Shown: positions 50,010-58,507 of the stretch, piece after piece
Numbering within the stretch: the first letter of the stretch is position 1
Layout of the letters: the number at the start of each line of letters is the position of its first letter
Source: Deltaproteobacteria bacterium
GTDB lineage: Bacteria > Bdellovibrionota > Bdellovibrionia > Bdellovibrionales > Bdellovibrionaceae
DNA: 64,000 nt
Assembly: GCA_017302835.1 (NCBI GenBank)
Contig: JAFLCC010000002.1
Coordinates: forward strand, 1-64,000
Reading direction: 5' to 3'
The notes under the pieces: model-generated
What the model saw: only the letters and a program-made list of their open reading frames with translations
The model's database searches: none
Told to the model about the DNA's origin: nothing
Program-made: the position numbers and the translations under genes

Positions 50010-50438
50010 GTGAAGAAATTTATCTTTTCATTGTTTTGTTCGTTTATTTTTTTAAGTTTAGTTGCTCAAGCAGCAATGCCACTAAAAATTTCGTGCAACG
50101 AAACGTTCGAAGGTTTTCAAGTCACTGCATTATTTGATTCAAGCGCCCCACTCTTCAGATCTAAAATGGCAATTGATCCTCAAAACCCTACTGAAAGTAA
50201 ATATATAGATAGTGATAATGTTTGTGGGGTCAATCTCAACTTCACGAACAATTGCCAAGGCGAAGTTAGATATTATCAGAGCGACGTCGGTTACGTCTTC
50301 AATTGTAATAATGGAGTCGAAGGAGAAGCAGTTCTCAGTGCTGAGCAGTTAACTTTTTCTTGCTCTGGCCCTGGTGTTACAGAAGATTTTCAAGATTTGC
50401 TGTTCTTCGGTTGCAAAACAACCAATTTCAGCTTTTGA
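50010..50438 (+). CDS. small secreted protein of unknown function
   Basis: GTG 50010 has GGGGG about six bases upstream and starts a good signal peptide (VKKFIFSLFCSFIFLSLVAQ, cleavage after QAA); the longer frame from 49926 has no such leader. The mature part (about 118 residues) has six Cys and a beta-rich pattern (PLKISCNETFEGFQVTALFD). No family recognised. Confidence 0.72.
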   Translation: MKKFIFSLFCSFIFLSLVAQAAMPLKISCNETFEGFQVTALFDSSAPLFRSKMAIDPQNPTESKYIDSDNVCGVNLNFTNNCQGEVRYYQSDVGYVFNCNNGVEGEAVLSAEQLTFSCSGPGVTEDFQDLLFFGCKTTNFSF

Positions 50439-50553
50439 AAGGCTGATATTGGTAGTTTTCTGGGTAAAAAATTGAGGGAAAATTATTTAAGAATAAAGAG
50501 CAAAAATTCAAAAAAGAATATGTTGTGTTAATAATCTTTATTTTTATTTAGGA

Positions 50554-51035
50554 GTTTTCTTGGATATCTAAATATGGAAGTTTAACTTATTCGCAGTTTG
50601 GAAAGGAATTTCCAGTCAGTGGGTTAACGAAAAAAGTTTAGTTGTAGAGACTTTATGTCTGAACGCTTCGATGCATGTTGATTTAAACCCTGATGGTCCA
50701 GCTCTCTTGAATGAGTTGCAGTGGGTTCAGTATATCCTGGATACGTCTGCTTCTGTTAAAGAGGCTATTTCTCAATCTTCAAAAATTGATATTCTCCCTT
50801 TATATAAGAAAGTTCATTATTTTGTTTGTGATCAGGCAGAGTGTGCTAGCTTCGAGTATTTAAACAAAAATCTAGTTATTAATCGAACTCAGATTAAATT
50901 ATCTCCACAAGCTGTAACAAATAATCTCTAGATGGGCCCGAATCTGTTCTCGCAGAGCAAAATTATTACAATTAATTCAAATAGGACAATCATCTTGAAG
51001 AAATTTACTGTAAATGATTTAATTCAAGCAGCGTA
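50554..51035 (+). pseudogene. decayed linear amide C-N hydrolase (choloylglycine-hydrolase-like) gene
   Basis: The region reads WISKYGSLTYSQFGKEFPVS then stops, resumes with LVVETLCLNASMHVDLNPDG and LLNELQWVQYILDTSASVKE, YKKVHYFVCDQAECASFEYL, and breaks again after AVTNNL. This order matches the middle of Ntn-type choloylglycine hydrolase family proteins. The start with the catalytic Cys is missing and stops interrupt the frame. The best surviving frame is 50671-50931. Clearly inactive. Confidence 0.7.
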
Positions 51036-51045
51036 AGGGAAGATT

Positions 51046-51678
51046 ATGTTTGAAAATAAAGAACCAAAAATCAGATACAGTAATGAAAGGTTTGTAAAGC
51101 CAAATGATTTGCAAAATCTTTTACTAGATGAATTATTTGAAAACTTTGAACAGCCTGAGCTTTTTTCTTCTCGATTTATTCTAGAACCCATTACGGAGTC
51201 TCATAAAGTAGAATTATATCAATTTTTTAATGATTTAGAACTTTATCACTTTGTCCCCTTGGATCCTCCTACTTTAGAACAACTAGAAAAACGTTGTTCT
51301 CGGTGGATTACTCGTCGATCTCCTGATGGTGAGGAATTATGGCTAAATTGGGCGGCTCGAGATAATCAGAATAGAGAGATTGTCGCTCATATTCAAGGAG
51401 GGCTGACGAGGGATAGGATTGCCTCCATTGGATATATTGTTGGACAAAAATTTCAGAAAAAGGGAGTGGCTACGGAATGCCTCGAGGCCGTCTTTTTATA
51501 TTTGGATAAAGTTCTTCAGGTTAAGGAAATTAGAGCATGGTCAGACACTCGCAATAAAGCGTCACACAAGGTTGCAAAAAAGCTAGGCATGGTCCAGGTG
51601 GAACTGATTAAAAGTGCGGATTTTTTTAAGGGTATCACAAGTGATGAATATGTTTTTTCAAAAGTATTCAGGAAGTAA
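51046..51678 (+). CDS. GNAT-family N-acetyltransferase
   Basis: The 210-residue product has a RimJ/RimL-type GNAT domain: FSSRFILEPITESHKVELYQ, then IASIGYIVGQKFQKKGVATE (acetyl-CoA loop with Q-x-K-G-V-A-T), and RNKASHKVAKKLGMVQVE. It transfers an acetyl group to an amine; the acceptor is unknown. An AAGGGAAGATT sequence precedes the ATG. It follows the dead hydrolase and precedes the rhodanese in the same direction. Confidence 0.9.
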   Translation: MFENKEPKIRYSNERFVKPNDLQNLLLDELFENFEQPELFSSRFILEPITESHKVELYQFFNDLELYHFVPLDPPTLEQLEKRCSRWITRRSPDGEELWLNWAARDNQNREIVAHIQGGLTRDRIASIGYIVGQKFQKKGVATECLEAVFLYLDKVLQVKEIRAWSDTRNKASHKVAKKLGMVQVELIKSADFFKGITSDEYVFSKVFRK

Positions 51679-51776
51679 GGGCGTGGTTCAACTTTAACAC
51701 CGTTTGTAACTAAATAATCATTATTTGCATTTCAAAATTAACAGCATCACAATGAGGTTGTCCATGGAGGTGTTTG

Positions 51777-52148
51777 GTGTTCGACGGGATTGAAGTGAAT
51801 GACGGTATCCCTGAAGTATCATGCGAAGAATTAAATAGATCTTTGACTCATGATTATGGAATTTTAACAAAAATAAAATTAATCGATGTTCGACGGCCAG
51901 AGGAATACAATGGTGAATACGGTCATATCAAGGGATCTAAATTAATGCCTTTGGGTTTTGAGCTCGAGAATTATTTAAAGCAGGAAGATAAAAGTACTGA
52001 AATGGTATTTATCTGCCGAAGCGGTGGCCGTTCGGGTAGTGCTACGGGATATGCGCAAAACTTGGGATTTAAAAGCGTCGTTAATCTCGCAGGTGGAATG
52101 ATCCGTTGGACCGAGTTGGGATTCCCTGCAGAAGATAGACAAAGCTAG
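51777..52148 (+). CDS. rhodanese-like sulfurtransferase
   Basis: GTG 51777 is six bases from GGAGG; the frame also allows TTG 51774. The product (123 residues) has the rhodanese fold with IDVRRPEEYNGEYGHIKGSK and the active-site loop FICRSGGRSGSA (Cys80). It moves sulfur from thiosulfate or a persulfide to an acceptor. It is followed by two YeeE/YedE-type membrane genes, a common sulfur-import and handling set. Confidence 0.9.
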   Translation: MFDGIEVNDGIPEVSCEELNRSLTHDYGILTKIKLIDVRRPEEYNGEYGHIKGSKLMPLGFELENYLKQEDKSTEMVFICRSGGRSGSATGYAQNLGFKSVVNLAGGMIRWTELGFPAEDRQS

Positions 52149-52165
52149 ATTGTCATAGGAGTTTT

Positions 52166-52600
52166 ATGTATTCGTCGGGATTCATATTATCGATAACCAA
52201 TGCTATTATTGGTGGGGTTTTAATCGGAGTGGCATCTGCACTGATGTTAATATTGAATGGCAGGGTTGCTGGAATCGCAGGAATTTACAATGGCATCTTA
52301 GGATTAACTAAAAAGGACACAGCATGGAGGGTCGCATTTGTAGCCGGGTTAGTCTTTGCGGGAGTCCTTTTTTTTCAAATAGCTCCCGAATTGTTTGTGA
52401 ATGAATCCAAACGTTCAACACCCGTGATTATTATTTCTGGATTGCTCGTTGGATTTGGAACCATCTTGGGAAGTGGCTGCACGAGTGGTCATGGAATTTG
52501 TGGAATTTCCAGAGGATCTGTAAGGTCCTTTTTAGCCACATTGACTTTTATGATGGCAGGTTTTTTTGCAGCCTCGCTGATGGGTTATTATGGATTATAA
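52166..52600 (+). CDS. YeeE/YedE-family transporter, N-terminal half
   Basis: The 144-residue protein has about four membrane helices and the family motif ILGSGCTSGHGICGISRGSV, whose Cys takes part in thiosulfate uptake in characterised TsuA proteins. It corresponds to the first half of the full-length YeeE and is completed by the next gene, which overlaps it by 11 bases. Together with the rhodanese it forms a thiosulfate or sulfane-sulfur uptake unit. Confidence 0.9.
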   Translation: MYSSGFILSITNAIIGGVLIGVASALMLILNGRVAGIAGIYNGILGLTKKDTAWRVAFVAGLVFAGVLFFQIAPELFVNESKRSTPVIIISGLLVGFGTILGSGCTSGHGICGISRGSVRSFLATLTFMMAGFFAASLMGYYGL

Positions 52601-53036
52601 AAAATATGGATTTCAAATTTTATCGGCCTTGATTGTCGGGTTTCTTTTTGGGCTCGGGTTAATTTTTTCAGGGATGACTCAACCTCAAAAAGTGATTTCA
52701 TTTTTAGATATCTTAGGAAATTGGGATCCCTCTTTGATGTTTGTGATGTTGGCGGCTATCCCAGTTCATTTTCTAACTTTTAAATTGATTGTGAATAAAC
52801 CATCTCCTTTGTTGGATGTGAAATGGCATTATCCGACTAATAAAGAAATCACCAAGCCTTTGATTTTTGGAAGTCTGCTTTTTGGAATAGGTTGGGGTCT
52901 TGGCGGTTATTGCCCGGGGCCAGCAATGGCGTCTCTGGGATCAGGAGCTTTAAATGTTATTCTATTTCTGATTTCGATGACCTTTGGCATGTGGCTATTT
53001 GGTAGGCTGAATAAGAAGTTTCATTTTAAAAGATAA
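52590..53036 (+). CDS. YeeE/YedE-family transporter, C-terminal half
   Basis: The 148-residue protein has four membrane helices with FGLGLIFSGMTQPQKVISFL, then GIGWGLGGYCPGPAMASLGS containing the second conserved Cys. It pairs with the preceding gene (11-base overlap) to make a complete YeeE/YedE transporter (PmpA/PmpB-like split). The fate of the sulfur is likely the rhodanese upstream. Confidence 0.9.
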   Translation: MDYKKYGFQILSALIVGFLFGLGLIFSGMTQPQKVISFLDILGNWDPSLMFVMLAAIPVHFLTFKLIVNKPSPLLDVKWHYPTNKEITKPLIFGSLLFGIGWGLGGYCPGPAMASLGSGALNVILFLISMTFGMWLFGRLNKKFHFKR

Positions 53037-53153
53037 AACTCGTTTGTTTTCAGTAACATAAGAGTTTTATCTTGCCTTTTTGATTTCAATTGTGTTAAAG
53101 ATAATTCACTCGATTCAATCAAAAAATAATCTTCATACAGTCTGGGATGTGGA

Positions 53154-54230
53154 ATGTTATACCAATGGCTTTACTCATTTGCTAATGAAATTTCCGCTTT
53201 TAATATTTTTCGTTATATCACTGTTCGAACCTTTATCGCTTTTTTTACCGCTTTTTTTCTTTGTCTTATCTGGGGTCCTGTTTTTATTCGTAGACTTATT
53301 AAAAGTCATTATGGACAAGCCATCAGAGACGATGGGCCACAAACTCACAAGAAGAAAACGGGCACTCCAACTATGGGTGGTGGATTAATATTATTGTCTA
53401 CATTGATTCCTTGTTTGTTATGGGTGGACATCCATAGCCCTTATGTTTGGTCAGTTTTAATCATAACCTGGGGCTTTGGAGTCATAGGCTATATTGATGA
53501 TTATTTAAAAGTAAGCAAGAAAAACACCAAAGGACTTTCTGGAAAGCTAAGATTGTTTTGCGAGTTTTTAATTTCTGGTGTGACCTTATTTGTGATGGTG
53601 CAGTACTTTCATTTATCAACCTTGGTCACCATTCCCTTTTTAAAAATGTTCCATTTTGATTTAGGATACTTTTATATTTTATTTTCTTCTCTCGTAATCG
53701 TTGGGACTGCAAATGCAGTTAATCTGACTGATGGATTAGATGGTTTAGCGATTGTTCCGGTAATTATCAGTGCTTGCACTTTGGGGCTGTTTGCTTATTT
53801 TGCGGGTCATGCTGGGATTGCTGGTTATTTACAAATTCCCCATGTTTTAGGAGCGAGTGAATTAACCCCTGTCGCCGCCACGATTGTGGCATCAGGATTG
53901 GGTTTCCTTTGGTTTAACGCTTACCCAGCACAAGTTTTTATGGGGGATGTAGGAAGCCTCAGCCTTGGTGGCTTTTTAGGAACCATGGCGGTCTTAACAA
54001 AAAATGAGATTTTGATGATGCTTTTAGGGGGCGTATTCGTTGTCGAGGCATTGAGTGTGATTTCGCAAGTGATTTCCTTTAAGCTCACGGGAAAAAGAAT
54101 TTTTAAAATGGCCCCTATTCACCATCATTTTGAATTGGGTGGAATGACTGAAAATAAAATTATTGTGCGTTTTTGGATCGTGTCCCTCCTTTTGGCAATC
54201 CTGAGTCTTGCAACTTTAAAATTAAGATAA
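53154..54230 (+). CDS. mraY: phospho-N-acetylmuramoyl-pentapeptide transferase
   Basis: The 358-residue product is the normal length for MraY, with ten membrane helices. It carries [35 protein letters not shown] and [14 protein letters not shown] followed by [12 protein letters not shown]. It joins UDP-MurNAc-pentapeptide to undecaprenyl phosphate on the inner face of the membrane, forming lipid I. It is the first gene of the division/wall cluster here, but mraZ, rsmH, ftsL, ftsI, murE and murF are not upstream as in the usual dcw order; a sulfur-transport pair is there instead. Confidence 0.97.
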   Translation: MLYQWLYSFANEISAFNIFRYITVRTFIAFFTAFFLCLIWGPVFIRRLIKSHYGQAIRDDGPQTHKKKTGTPTMGGGLILLSTLIPCLLWVDIHSPYVWSVLIITWGFGVIGYIDDYLKVSKKNTKGLSGKLRLFCEFLISGVTLFVMVQYFHLSTLVTIPFLKMFHFDLGYFYILFSSLVIVGTANAVNLTDGLDGLAIVPVIISACTLGLFAYFAGHAGIAGYLQIPHVLGASELTPVAATIVASGLGFLWFNAYPAQVFMGDVGSLSLGGFLGTMAVLTKNEILMMLLGGVFVVEALSVISQVISFKLTGKRIFKMAPIHHHFELGGMTENKIIVRFWIVSLLLAILSLATLKLR

Positions 54231-54272
54231 ATAAGGATTAAATTTAAAAGGTATTATTTGAAGGAAATAGCT

Positions 54273-54346
54273 TTAGAAATTTTAGGTTAGAAAATATTGG
54301 CATTAGAAATCATTAGTTAAGAATTTATTAGGTTAGAAATCATTAA
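54273..54346. repeat. degenerate TTAGAAAT repeats upstream of murD
   Basis: Units beginning TTAGAAAT or TTAAGAAT start at 54273, 54287, 54303, 54317 and 54333, at alternating 14- and 16-base steps. They lie in the 130-base gap between mraY and murD and are AT-rich, so function is uncertain. Confidence 0.6.
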
Positions 54347-54360
54347 AAATGGGGTAAATT

Positions 54361-55749
54361 ATGTTCAAAGAAGTCTCTGAGTTAAAGGATAAACGAATAC
54401 TAGTTGTAGGTTTAGGAAAGACAGGCGTTTCGCTCTGTCATTTTCTGAGTCAGCACGGGGCTCAGGTGACGGTGACGGATCATAAGTCAAAACCTGAGTT
54501 ATCAACACAATTGGAACTTTTAGATGGTTTGCCAATTAAATTTGAATTAGGTTCACATTCTCCAAAAACCTTTCTACAGCAAGATCTTGTTGTTTTAAGT
54601 CCTGGAGTTTCTCCAATACTAAAGATTTTTGAATATGCCCGCAATCAGGGAATTAAAATTACGGGCGAGTTTGAATTTGCTCAAGGATTTATTAAAGAAC
54701 CCATCGTAGGTATTACGGGAACTAATGGTAAAACAGCGGTTGCAAGAATGATGGAATCCATGCTCAAAGAAAGTGGCATTTCTTGCTGGGTAGGTGGTTC
54801 GAATGAAAAACCCTTGACGGATTATTTGCGCTATAATGAAAAGGCCCAGGTAGTCATTATCGAAGTCTCAAGTTTTATGTTAGAACACGCTGAAAACTTT
54901 AATCCAAATAATATTGTATTTACAAATTTGGCCGAAAACCATTTAGATCGATATCGTTCTATGGAAGAATACATAAATGCAAAAAGAAGAGTGTTTAGAA
55001 ACACAAATCAAATGACCACGTCTATTTTAAATGCCGATGATAATGCAGTGGTGGAACTTGCCAGAGATCCAGCAGTTCAAAGAGGAAAAATATTTTATTT
55101 TTCAAGAAAACAAGCTCTGGAGCCACAAATAATGAATATCGGCGGGGCTGTGAATATTGGCGATGAAATCCGTGTACGTACAGGCCCAGAGGTCGAGTAT
55201 TATAGTCTTAAAAATGTTAAAATTAGAGGCAAACATAATATTGAAAATTTAATGGCGGCCATTCTTACAGCGAGAGAATATGGAGCTAAGAAAGAAGCGA
55301 TTCAGAAAGTCATCGAGACCTTTAGTGGATTACCTCATCGCATTGAGTACGTTAGAAAAGTTCGTGGAGCCATTTTTTACAATGATTCCAAAGCAACAAA
55401 TGTTCACGCTGTTCTAAGGTCTTTGGACACGTTTGATGAGAATGTCATATTGATCATGGGTGGTAAGGATACTAATTTAAATTACGAGCCTTTAAGAAAC
55501 ATGATCAAGCGAAAAGTAAAAACCTTGATATTAGTTGGTGAGGCCAAGGAGCGAATCAATAGAGAGTTGGGTGATTTTGCGGAAACATTTTTGATTGGCA
55601 CCTTTGAAGAGGCAGTCTTGATTTCATTTCATAAAACAAGAATTGGTGATATTGTCCTGTTGTCTCCGGGGTGTTCTAGTCATGATATGTTTGATAGTTA
55701 TGCCGAACGTGGTGACTATTTCAAAGAGATCATTCGAAAGTTTCAATAA
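54361..55749 (+). CDS. murD: UDP-N-acetylmuramoylalanine-D-glutamate ligase
   Basis: The 462-residue product has the Mur-ligase domains: an N-terminal Rossmann-type part (ILVVGLGKTGVSLCHFLS), the central ATPase P-loop VGITGTNGKTAVARMM, ENHLDRYRSMEEYINAK, and the C-terminal domain with YNDSKATNVHAVLRSL. It adds D-Glu to UDP-MurNAc-L-Ala. Length and motifs are normal. GGGG precedes the ATG by seven bases. Confidence 0.97.
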   Translation: MFKEVSELKDKRILVVGLGKTGVSLCHFLSQHGAQVTVTDHKSKPELSTQLELLDGLPIKFELGSHSPKTFLQQDLVVLSPGVSPILKIFEYARNQGIKITGEFEFAQGFIKEPIVGITGTNGKTAVARMMESMLKESGISCWVGGSNEKPLTDYLRYNEKAQVVIIEVSSFMLEHAENFNPNNIVFTNLAENHLDRYRSMEEYINAKRRVFRNTNQMTTSILNADDNAVVELARDPAVQRGKIFYFSRKQALEPQIMNIGGAVNIGDEIRVRTGPEVEYYSLKNVKIRGKHNIENLMAAILTAREYGAKKEAIQKVIETFSGLPHRIEYVRKVRGAIFYNDSKATNVHAVLRSLDTFDENVILIMGGKDTNLNYEPLRNMIKRKVKTLILVGEAKERINRELGDFAETFLIGTFEEAVLISFHKTRIGDIVLLSPGCSSHDMFDSYAERGDYFKEIIRKFQ

Positions 55750-55776
55750 TTTTTATAGAAAAGAACATAATTAAAA

Positions 55777-55826
55777 CTTAGGGCCAGTCAATAGATAAGT
55801 GATCACTCTTTTTCACTGGCCCTAAG
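55777..55826. terminator. strong hairpin after murD
   Basis: CTTAGGGCCAGT (55777-55788) and ACTGGCCCTAAG (55815-55826) are perfect 12-base arms around a 26-base loop. There is no T-run after it, so it may be a processing or attenuation structure rather than a simple terminator. Confidence 0.55.
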
Positions 55827-55924
55827 GTCTACAAATCGAAGTCTCAATTGAAGAATAAAACTTGAATTGCGGAATTAATTAAATAGAATATTCGTGAGAT
55901 CTTAAATATGAGAAGGAGATTCAT

Positions 55925-56317
55925 ATGTCCGGTATAAAGATTGTAGCCTCTGTCCTTGTTGGATTTTTTTTCTTGTCAGGGTGTACCTCCATGCAAAAAA
56001 GACAAGAGGAAAGAAATAAAGTAGCACAGAGCTCTGGTTTGTATTGTGAGTTTGTAAATGGTGATGCCAATAATGATGTTGATGTGGAAGTGAATCTTCG
56101 CATGTCCAAAAAATGTGACGTCAATAAACAGTTCACTTTAACTAATTATAAAAATGCATCTGATTTATTTGGCGTTATATTTTGTTGCCACTATCAGAAA
56201 AGCTCGAACTCTTCTACTTCGAGTTCAACGGCATCCCCAGCCTCAACGTCTAAAGGTCCCGGATCTGCACCAGGAGCAGCATCTCCTTCCGCTCAAGGTG
56301 GCGATGATTTAAATTAA
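55925..56317 (+). CDS. small lipoprotein inserted in the division cluster
   Basis: The ATG at 55925 follows AGAAGGAGATTCAT, one of the best translation signals in the window. The leader MSGIKIVASVLVGFFFLSGC has a good lipobox (L-S-G-C), so the 130-residue product should be membrane-anchored. The mature part has several Cys, then a Ser/Thr/Pro/Ala-rich C-terminal tail. No family recognised. It lies between murD and ftsW and ends five bases before ftsW, so it is probably co-transcribed with the wall-synthesis genes. Confidence 0.85.
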   Translation: MSGIKIVASVLVGFFFLSGCTSMQKRQEERNKVAQSSGLYCEFVNGDANNDVDVEVNLRMSKKCDVNKQFTLTNYKNASDLFGVIFCCHYQKSSNSSTSSSTASPASTSKGPGSAPGAASPSAQGGDDLN

Positions 56318-56321
56318 TTTC

Positions 56322-57419
56322 ATGACAAAACCCCTATCTTCCAATTTATTTTTAGCGCTTTTAGCTTTGTTGGGGATGGGGATTGTTCAAGTGTACACCT
56401 CGAGTTACATTTTTGCTTTTGAAACTTATGGCGATGGGCTTTTCTTTTTTAAGAAACAATTACTTTTTGGGTTCGCCAGTCTTATCGTTTTTTTTATTGC
56501 TTTTTCAATTCCTCTAGCCTGGATACAAAAATTTAGTTGGTTGTTGTGGATTGTTGGTTTTTTAGGTGTTGGCCTGACTTTGATACCTGGGGTGGGAGTC
56601 AAAGTCGGTGGTGCCTACCGGTGGCTTCAATTGCCTTTTGGTTTGCGATTTGAACCTGGAGAATTATTAAAAATTGCTTTTATTTTTTACTTTTCATCCC
56701 TGCTTTATTTTCGAAAAACGCTTTTTAATAAAATACCCATGATCTTTCTAGTAGCCGTTTTATTAATTCCTCTTTTTTTACTATTAAGACAACCTGATTT
56801 TGGCAGCTTTGCTATTATTTGTCTTACGGCAATCAGTTTGCTTTTTGCCTTTGGACTTTCTTGGAAATATATTTTAGGTGGTTTCGTAGCGATTATTCCT
56901 TTATTTTATTTTTTAGTGATGCAAGTGGATTATCGTAGAGCGAGAGTGATGACCTTTTTAAATCCCTGGGCAGATCCAGAGCATAAAGGATTTCAAGTGA
57001 TTCAATCAATGCTCAGTTTTCATTCCGGTGGTCTAACGGGAGTTGGGTTAGGACAGGGTCAAGGAAAATTGTTTTTCCTTCCCGAGGCGCATACAGATTT
57101 TACCCTCGCTGTGATGGGTGAAGAACTAGGTTTTTTAGGTTTTTTCTTTATTCTTTGTATTTATGGGTTCATTCTTTATCGGACTTTGCAGATTGCTATT
57201 TTAATTAGGTCTGATTTTTTTAAATCAATTGTTGTGGGGTCAGCGTTAGTATTTGGAATAAATGTCTTTATTAATTGTGGTGTTGTGTTAGGATTGCTGC
57301 CAACGAAAGGCTTAACCTTACCATTTTTAAGTTATGGGGGAAGCTCTCTATTAGTATATATGTTTTTGTTTGGTATCGTTGTTAATATCGAAAAGAATAT
57401 GGAGCGAAATTTAAATTGA
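56322..57419 (+). CDS. ftsW: SEDS-family glycosyltransferase FtsW
   Basis: The 365-residue product has about ten membrane helices and the SEDS motifs KVGGAYRWLQLPFGLRFEPG, FLPEAHTDFTLAVMGEELGF and LPTKGLTLPFLSYGGSSLLV. The neighbouring murG and division genes identify it as FtsW rather than RodA. It polymerises lipid II at the division site together with a class-B PBP, which is not in this window. It overlaps murG by four bases. Confidence 0.94.
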   Translation: MTKPLSSNLFLALLALLGMGIVQVYTSSYIFAFETYGDGLFFFKKQLLFGFASLIVFFIAFSIPLAWIQKFSWLLWIVGFLGVGLTLIPGVGVKVGGAYRWLQLPFGLRFEPGELLKIAFIFYFSSLLYFRKTLFNKIPMIFLVAVLLIPLFLLLRQPDFGSFAIICLTAISLLFAFGLSWKYILGGFVAIIPLFYFLVMQVDYRRARVMTFLNPWADPEHKGFQVIQSMLSFHSGGLTGVGLGQGQGKLFFLPEAHTDFTLAVMGEELGFLGFFFILCIYGFILYRTLQIAILIRSDFFKSIVVGSALVFGINVFINCGVVLGLLPTKGLTLPFLSYGGSSLLVYMFLFGIVVNIEKNMERNLN

Positions 57420-58504
57420 AAAAAATAATGATTGCTGGTGGCGGAACGGGTGGCCATATTTATCCCGCCATCACTATCGCAAAAGCCATTCAGCGATTGA
57501 ACCATTCCTGGGAAATTGAATTTGTAGGAACGCCGGAAGGTCTTGAATCTCAAATAATCCCGAAGGAAGGGTTCTTAATAAACCTTATTTCCGTTGGAAA
57601 ATTAAACTACAAGGGCTCCCTGTTTAAAAAATTGGTTACCTTGTTTCGATTGCCCTGGGGATTTATCAAATGTTTAGCTTTGGTCATTGAAAAAAAACCA
57701 GTATTGGTTTTAGGAGTAGGAGGTTATGCCTCTGGGCCTTTTGTTTTAGCAAGTTCCTTGATGGGTGTTCCGACGGCTCTTTGGGAACCAAATGCTCATC
57801 CAGGTTTGACGAATCGTATTTTAGCCCGATTTGTAAGGAAATGTTTTATTGTATTCGATGAGGCCAAGCTTTATTTAAAAGCAAGGCGTTTTATAACTGT
57901 AGGTGTTCCTATTCGAGAGGAAATCGAAAAACTTTATCAAGAGATAAGCGCACCTCACGAGAAATTTAGAATCTTAGTGTTTGGCGGATCTCAAGGGGCG
58001 CGAGCGATAAACACGGCGGTGAAAGAAATGATTTTGAATTTTCCCTGGGAAGGGGTTGAGTTTATTCATCAAACGGGTGTTCATGATTTTAATGATATAA
58101 ATGTAAGTTATCAAAATAAAGATTTTGCAAAGGCCTATGAGTATTTATATCAAATGGATCAAAATTACTTGTGGGCTGATTTGGTTATTTGCAGGGCTGG
58201 AGCCGGGACGGTTGCTGAGATCGCCGCAGCAAAGAAGCCAGCGATTTTTATACCACTCCCATCTGCAGCTGATGATCATCAAAAAAAGAATGCCGAAGCT
58301 TTGGTAAATCAAAATGCGGGAATGATGATAGAGCAAAAAGATTTAAAACCTGAATTATTATATAAAAAAATACAAGAATTAAAAAACAATGAGGAATTAA
58401 GGCTTAAAATAAGTCAAAATGTAAAATTGTTTTATCAGCCGCAAACGGCGGCAAAAATGGCAGAACAAATAGTTAACATGCAATACGATAATCACGAAGA
58501 GTAA
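57416..58504 (+). CDS. murG: UDP-N-acetylglucosamine transferase
   Basis: The start is TTG 57416, overlapping the ftsW stop (TTGA), and giving MKKIMIAGGGTGGHIYPAIT with the nucleotide-binding glycine loop. VLGVGGYASGPFVLASSLMG, VFGGSQGARAINTAVKEM, CRAGAGTVAEIAAAKKPAIF and PSAADDHQKKNAEAL complete the MurG pattern. It turns lipid I into lipid II at the membrane. Length (362) is normal. Confidence 0.97.
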   Translation: MKKIMIAGGGTGGHIYPAITIAKAIQRLNHSWEIEFVGTPEGLESQIIPKEGFLINLISVGKLNYKGSLFKKLVTLFRLPWGFIKCLALVIEKKPVLVLGVGGYASGPFVLASSLMGVPTALWEPNAHPGLTNRILARFVRKCFIVFDEAKLYLKARRFITVGVPIREEIEKLYQEISAPHEKFRILVFGGSQGARAINTAVKEMILNFPWEGVEFIHQTGVHDFNDINVSYQNKDFAKAYEYLYQMDQNYLWADLVICRAGAGTVAEIAAAKKPAIFIPLPSAADDHQKKNAEALVNQNAGMMIEQKDLKPELLYKKIQELKNNEELRLKISQNVKLFYQPQTAAKMAEQIVNMQYDNHEE

Positions 58505-58507
58505 GTT

